From Clostridium_AB sp036639235 (lineage in GTDB: Bacteria; Bacillota; Clostridia; Clostridiales; Caloramatoraceae): a DNA stretch of 8,948 bases. This document shows positions 6,498 through 8,948 of this stretch, piece by piece. The stretch spans positions 1 through 8,948 of the forward strand of contig NZ_JAVWJB010000054.1 of NCBI RefSeq assembly GCF_036639235.1, given 5' to 3'. Within the stretch, counting starts at the first letter, position 1. The number at the start of each line of letters is the position of its first letter. The notes under the pieces are model-generated. The model was not told where the DNA came from and made no database searches. It saw only the letters and a list, made by a program, of their open reading frames with translations. A program made the position numbers and the translations under genes.

Positions 6498-6735
6498 TTA
6501 ACCTCGATTAGTCATTAAGTTAAGTTCTCCAAAGCCAACAAGTCTTACATCATATTGCATATCCACTGCCTTCCTTATTGAATTATTATATAAATCAAGT
6601 TTAAAATCCCTCCAGATTAAATCATTACTTCTCACTATCAGTAATTCGTTTATTATAGACCCTAATAGATTTATCTTCCCATTCCTTATGATAAATCTTC
6701 ATATCACCTGAAGGCCTTTTTATAAAATAGTACAT
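6498..6735 (-). pseudogene. Probable frameshifted small gene, or two overlapping tiny ORFs
   Basis: An AAGGAGGA 8 bases upstream introduces an ATG at 6735. That frame reads MYYFIKRPSGDMKIYHKEW and on to a TAA at 6625-6627 (36 residues). A second frame, shifted by one base, is open from 6698 to the stop at 6498. It has no good start codon but reads like protein (WRDFKLDLYNNSIRKAVD, then YDVRLVGFGELNLM). A single indel between about 6628 and 6698 would join them into one protein of about 80 residues. I do not recognise either part. The 36-residue product may alternatively be complete by itself. The rest of the 406-base gap 6458-6863 holds a hairpin at each end and no other convincing ORF. Confidence 0.4.
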
Positions 6736-6811
6736 ATCCTGTATCCTCCTTAATAATCTAATTACTCGTAAATTCCTTTGTATTTCTATAACTAAACTAC
6801 TATTAAATTAA

Positions 6812-6835
6812 ATAATCCTCCATTCGGAGGATTAT
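6812..6835. terminator. Hairpin terminator downstream of the protease-like gene
   Basis: A perfect 10-bp stem, ATAATCCTCC (6812-6821) with GGAGGATTAT (6826-6835), has loop ATTC. On the minus strand it is followed by TTAATTTAATAG, a moderate T-rich tail. It lies about 30 bases past the stop of the protease-like gene, which it probably terminates. Confidence 0.65.
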
Positions 6836-6863
6836 CCTATATAAAATATGCACATTGTGTACT

Positions 6864-7322
6864 TTATGTTACACTTTCGTCTAAATGTTTCTGAAGTTCT
6901 TTAATAATAATTCCCTTAACCTCTTCTGTTATTTCTAGAATCCTTTCACTTAACTTAGCACTTGGCTCTAGGTTCTCTATACTAGGTATATCAATTCCTA
7001 TAACCATTCCATTTATATATGATTTAGAACTTAGTATACTACCAATAGCACTTTCTCCTAGGTCCCTATAATCAATATATTCTAGGTACCTTGCAATATC
7101 CATTGTGGTTATCATTCCAACTCCTATTCTGTAGAATGTAGCCTCTACAATTACTACAAAATCCTCTTCATTAATAGACTCTACTAGTGTTTCCCTTGCC
7201 TTTTTTGATGTATAGTACTCTATTCCATCTATCTTTTTGTATTTTGAAAGTCTATCAACAACATTATTCCCAATATTTTCATCAGGGTATATGCTGCCAC
7301 CTACTCCACAAACCCTAATCAT
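6864..7322 (-). CDS. Divergent hydrogenase maturation protease-like protein (HybD/HycI fold)
   Basis: The 152 residues align by eye with the peptidase M52 family, which trims the C-terminus of [NiFe]-hydrogenase large subunits. VCGVGGSIYPDENIGNNVVDRL (starting at residue 4) corresponds to the family's GxGN-(x)4-DExxG opening, with Glu15 at the position of HybD Glu16. DFVVIVEATFYRIGVGM (54-70) matches the second conserved strand, but the metal-binding Asp is Glu60. DLGESAIGSIL (87-97) matches HybD's HQLGLADVL segment, with no histidine where HybD His93 sits (Arg86 there instead). IPSIENLEPSAKLS matches the C-terminal LEPHIGLT region. Two of three nickel ligands are thus altered, and no hydrogenase gene is nearby, so activity and substrate are doubtful. 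No Shine-Dalgarno precedes the ATG; it overlaps a short leader ORF that probably supplies ribosomes. The fold call is moderate; it could be a distinct HybD-related family. Confidence 0.65.
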   Translation of the reverse strand: MIRVCGVGGSIYPDENIGNNVVDRLSKYKKIDGIEYYTSKKARETLVESINEEDFVVIVEATFYRIGVGMITTMDIARYLEYIDYRDLGESAIGSILSSKSYINGMVIGIDIPSIENLEPSAKLSERILEITEEVKGIIIKELQKHLDESVT

Positions 7323-7377
7323 AGGCTATTACGTAAGTATCATAATTTTTAATCGTAAAATCCCTATAAGAGCCCAT
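7315..7377 (-). CDS. 20-codon leader ORF overlapping the protease-like gene
   Basis: An AGGGGGA (7391-7385) 7 bases before an ATG (7377-7375) opens a 20-residue ORF (MGSYRDFTIK, then NYDTYVIAYD). Its TAG stop overlaps the start of the next gene in an 8-base ATGATTAG. The downstream gene has in-frame stops just before its ATG and no ribosome binding site, so translational coupling through this ORF is the simplest reading. Whether the peptide itself has a function is unknown. It is also possible that the peptide is the displaced N-terminus of an older, frameshifted protein. Confidence 0.55.
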   Translation of the reverse strand: MGSYRDFTIKNYDTYVIAYD

Positions 7378-7384
7378 AACTATA

Positions 7385-7425
7385 TCCCCCTAAATTTAAT
7401 ATATAATTATATATATTTAGGAGGA
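7385..7425 (-). promoter_or_regulatory. RNA hairpin able to mask the leader ORF ribosome binding site
   Basis: In minus-strand RNA, UCCUCCUAAAU (7425-7415) can pair with AUUUAGGGGGA (7395-7385) over 11 bp. The pairing includes a G-U pair that is an unpaired A/C on the plus strand, so the structure favours the minus transcript. The paired strand contains the whole AGGGGGA Shine-Dalgarno of the leader ORF. The AT-rich loop can fold further. No U tract follows, which argues against a terminator. Confidence 0.5.
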
Positions 7426-7451
7426 TCCAGTTATATAATTCAAATTATCTA

Positions 7452-8144
7452 TTACTTACATCCAAGCATATTAGTATGATTATTAAGGTTATTGTTGAAT
7501 TTATTATTGTGATAGTCTACAAGTTCATTAAATGTTTTTCCGTTTGTCTTTCCTGTTTTAGCTTGTTTGAAACACTCTACATTATTAGCATGTATGGAGA
7601 AAATCTTTGCAAAACCTGATTTATATATATCAAGAACCTCTGGTAATGTAAGGTCCTTGGCCATTTTCACAATATCATTAAAAGCAATTTTAACTTCTTC
7701 TAATATTTTATCTATTGCCATATCAAGCTTATCTGGATTCATACTTTTCTTAGGAGAAGCTGCTTTTTTACAGTTAAATTTATTAGCATGGAAGTTAAAT
7801 ACCCCTGTAAATTTATTTTTGTGATAATCTATTAAATCATCTAAATCTTGTCCCTTGTATCCTGTAGTCTTTAACTTCTTGAGACAGTCTATACCATCTA
7901 CACTTATCTCAATAAATTCTTCTAGCAATTCTGTATGAATCTTTAATAATTCATCATCTGTAACATAACTTCTGTACTCCATAATTCTCTTGTATAAGTA
8001 ATCAAGCATATTATCTAGCTTAACTTTAAGCTTCTCAGCATCACCTATTGATAATCTTTCATATGAATCTAGTGATATTCCGAGTTTTTCTGGATCTACA
8101 TAATCTGCCTTTACTATTAGTTTCTCTGGCATTGAAATAAACAT
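7452..8144 (-). CDS. Unrecognised protein with duplicated His/Cys repeat (230 aa)
   Basis: I do not recognise a family. There is no signal peptide or membrane helix; it is Lys/Asn/Asp-rich, helical-looking and probably cytoplasmic. Two halves repeat with a constant offset of 104 residues: Cys87/Cys191, DYHxNKF at 106-112 and 210-216, and Cys125/Cys229. A motif H-x-N-x3-C occurs at 119-125, 185-191 and 223-229, with a degenerate copy at 81-87, and the two cysteines within each half are 38 apart. Regular His and Cys spacing suggests metal or cofactor binding, or a disulfide or cross-linking role; this is inference. The start is set at the ATG at 8144, 6 bases after AAGGGG; a GTG at 8162 in the same frame would include that site. 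Downstream, after a 74-base gap, lies the leader ORF of the protease-like gene, so they may share a transcript. Confidence 0.8.
   Translation of the reverse strand: MFISMPEKLIVKADYVDPEKLGISLDSYERLSIGDAEKLKVKLDNMLDYLYKRIMEYRSYVTDDELLKIHTELLEEFIEISVDGIDCLKKLKTTGYKGQDLDDLIDYHKNKFTGVFNFHANKFNCKKAASPKKSMNPDKLDMAIDKILEEVKIAFNDIVKMAKDLTLPEVLDIYKSGFAKIFSIHANNVECFKQAKTGKTNGKTFNELVDYHNNKFNNNLNNHTNMLGCK
7455..8078 (-). repeat. Tandem 104-codon repeat within the His/Cys protein
   Basis: Residues 23-126 (8078-7767) and 127-230 (7766-7455) align without gaps. Shared positions include T62/T166, E65/E169, L67/L171, I69/I173, C87/C191, DYH at 106-108/210-212, NKF at 110-112/214-216, H119/H223, N121/N225 and C125/C229. 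Similarity is strongest in the last 40 residues of each unit. DNA similarity is only partial, so the duplication is old. Confidence 0.75.
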
Positions 8145-8178
8145 TATACACCCCTTTTTCACATAATAACTGCACAGT

Positions 8179-8184
8179 ATTATA
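8179..8184 (-). promoter_or_regulatory. Candidate -10 for the His/Cys repeat gene
   Basis: TATAAT on the minus strand lies about 35 bases before the chosen ATG. No acceptable -35 is visible at 16-18 bases; the closest sequence is CAATAA. An extended or alternative sigma promoter is possible. Confidence 0.35.
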
Positions 8185-8315
8185 ATATTCTATTCCCATA
8201 TTTATTGTGATAATTATGTTAAGGATTATAGTTAACTTTTTAAGCTATAGATAATGTAAATTCTTGTAAAGTTGTGTATAACTATTAACTATTAGATTTA
8301 TAACTCTACTTAGAA

Positions 8316-8321
8316 TATAAT
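8316..8321 (+). promoter_or_regulatory. Candidate -10 for the ECF transporter S-component gene
   Basis: A perfect TATAAT lies 35 bases before the start codon. The -35 region is poor (TTAGAT at 8292-8297, 18-base spacer). The rest of the divergent region 8163-8337 is AT-rich, with no riboswitch or clear operator that I can recognise. Confidence 0.4.
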
Positions 8322-8355
8322 TTGAAATTGAATAGTAATGAAAGGGGGACTAGAA

Positions 8356-8928
8356 ATGCAAACAAACAAAACTAAAATCCTTATTTTTTCTGGACTTGCT
8401 ATAGCAATGAATATTGTTTTAGGACAAGTAGCAGGTTCACTTAAACTTCCTATTTATCTAGATGTAATAGGAACTATATTTATAGCAGCATATTATGGAC
8501 CAATGTATGGAGCTGTTGTTGGAGGACTTACTAACCTATTATGGGGAGTACTTATGAATCCTAAGAACATTCCATTTATGTTAGTTAGTATTGCTGTTGG
8601 TATTATTGTTGGACTTATAAGCAAAAGACATGGATTCACATTAAAAACATCTATTATTACTGGACTTATACTTGGAGTTGTTTGCCCACTAATCGGAACA
8701 CCTATTGGAGTGCTTGTTTATAAAGGCATTACAGGTACTGGACTTGACTTTGTATTCCTATGGCTACAAACAACAGGACAGAATATATTCGTATCATCAT
8801 TTATAACAAAGCTAGGAACTAACCTACTTGATAAGGTTTTATGCTGCTTTATTGTATATATGATCATAAAGCAGATGCCAACAAACATGAAACCAGGGCA
8901 TACTGTTAATGATAATTTATCTGCATAA
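8356..8928 (+). CDS. ECF transporter S component, substrate unknown (190 aa)
   Basis: This is a small membrane protein with about six hydrophobic segments. Its opening is typical of substrate-binding (S) subunits of energy-coupling-factor vitamin and nucleoside importers: a first helix with small residues GLAIAM (13-18), then LPIYLDVIGTIFIAAYYGPMYGA (from residue 31) and GGLTNLLWGVLMNP (56-69). S components capture the ligand and dock to a shared EcfA/A'/T energising module, which is usually encoded elsewhere, as would be the case here. Neither the thiamine, biotin, riboflavin nor folate S-component signatures are evident, so the ligand is open; known relatives in clostridia are often linked to nucleoside or vitamin genes. 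The ATG at 8356 is chosen because AAAGGGGG (8341-8348) precedes it by 7 bases; the ATG at 8338 has no ribosome binding site. The gene downstream is outside the window. Confidence 0.82.
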   Translation: MQTNKTKILIFSGLAIAMNIVLGQVAGSLKLPIYLDVIGTIFIAAYYGPMYGAVVGGLTNLLWGVLMNPKNIPFMLVSIAVGIIVGLISKRHGFTLKTSIITGLILGVVCPLIGTPIGVLVYKGITGTGLDFVFLWLQTTGQNIFVSSFITKLGTNLLDKVLCCFIVYMIIKQMPTNMKPGHTVNDNLSA

Positions 8929-8948
8929 CATCTACATACTATAAACCT

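Noticed and set aside
7385..7425. Terminator of the His/Cys repeat gene
   Set aside because: The stem is AT-rich, no U tract follows on the minus strand, and the arm contains a functional-looking ribosome binding site.
7237..7479. Plus-strand open frame of 80 codons across the protease-like gene start
   Set aside because: No ribosome binding site; it overlaps the better-supported minus-strand gene, leader ORF and hairpin.
7567..7824. Plus-strand open frame of 85 codons inside the His/Cys repeat gene
   Set aside because: It is antisense to a gene with clear internal protein repeats, and no ribosome binding site is visible.
8163..8337. Riboswitch in front of the ECF transporter S component
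   Set aside because: The region is AT-rich with no recognisable TPP, FMN, cobalamin, purine or folate core, and no terminator hairpin follows.
1..8948. Mobile element, prophage, CRISPR array or defence system
   Set aside because: No transposase, integrase, direct-repeat array, terminal inverted repeats or nuclease genes were seen on either strand.

Overview
The window is AT-rich. Its strong GGAGG-type ribosome binding sites, ATA/AGA-rich codon use, short hairpin-plus-T terminators and gene content (an ECF sigma factor with a DUF4179-type anti-sigma, a DUF6512-like membrane protein, an S component of an energy-coupling-factor transporter) suggest a low-GC Firmicute, most likely a clostridium. 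There are no rRNAs, tRNAs, CRISPR arrays, insertion sequences or phage genes. It reads as ordinary chromosome with several poorly known small genes and two decayed loci.

Layout. At 10-183 (minus) is a small helical charged protein. At 329-880 (plus) is a DUF6512-like membrane protein, which ends at a terminator shared with the convergent sigma operon. At 933-2779 (minus) an ECF sigma factor and its membrane anti-sigma factor overlap by one base, behind a candidate ECF-type promoter. Divergent from them is a cytoplasmic asparaginase (2948-3925). Next come a 70-residue two-helix membrane protein (4029-4241) and, directly after its stop and in the same frame, a 50-codon relic of the C-terminus of an SPFH/band 7 protein. 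At 4495-6457 a TetR repressor and a DHA3-like MFS exporter form a self-contained efflux locus; related ATACC/GGTAT operators precede both genes.

The stretch 6458-6863 holds what looks like a frameshifted or very short minus-strand gene between two hairpins. At 6864-7377 (minus) is a divergent relative of the hydrogenase maturation proteases. It has no ribosome binding site of its own and is preceded by an overlapping 20-codon leader ORF whose Shine-Dalgarno can be folded into an 11-bp hairpin. At 7452-8144 (minus) is an unrecognised 230-residue protein made of two gap-free 104-residue repeats with recurring H-x-N-x3-C motifs. Divergent from it, at 8356-8928, is an ECF transporter S component.

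The most unusual material is the 6.5-8.1 kb minus-strand block: the His/Cys repeat protein, the leader ORF with its SD-masking hairpin, and the protease-like protein whose metal-ligand positions have changed. No complete new system can be demonstrated from sequence alone.
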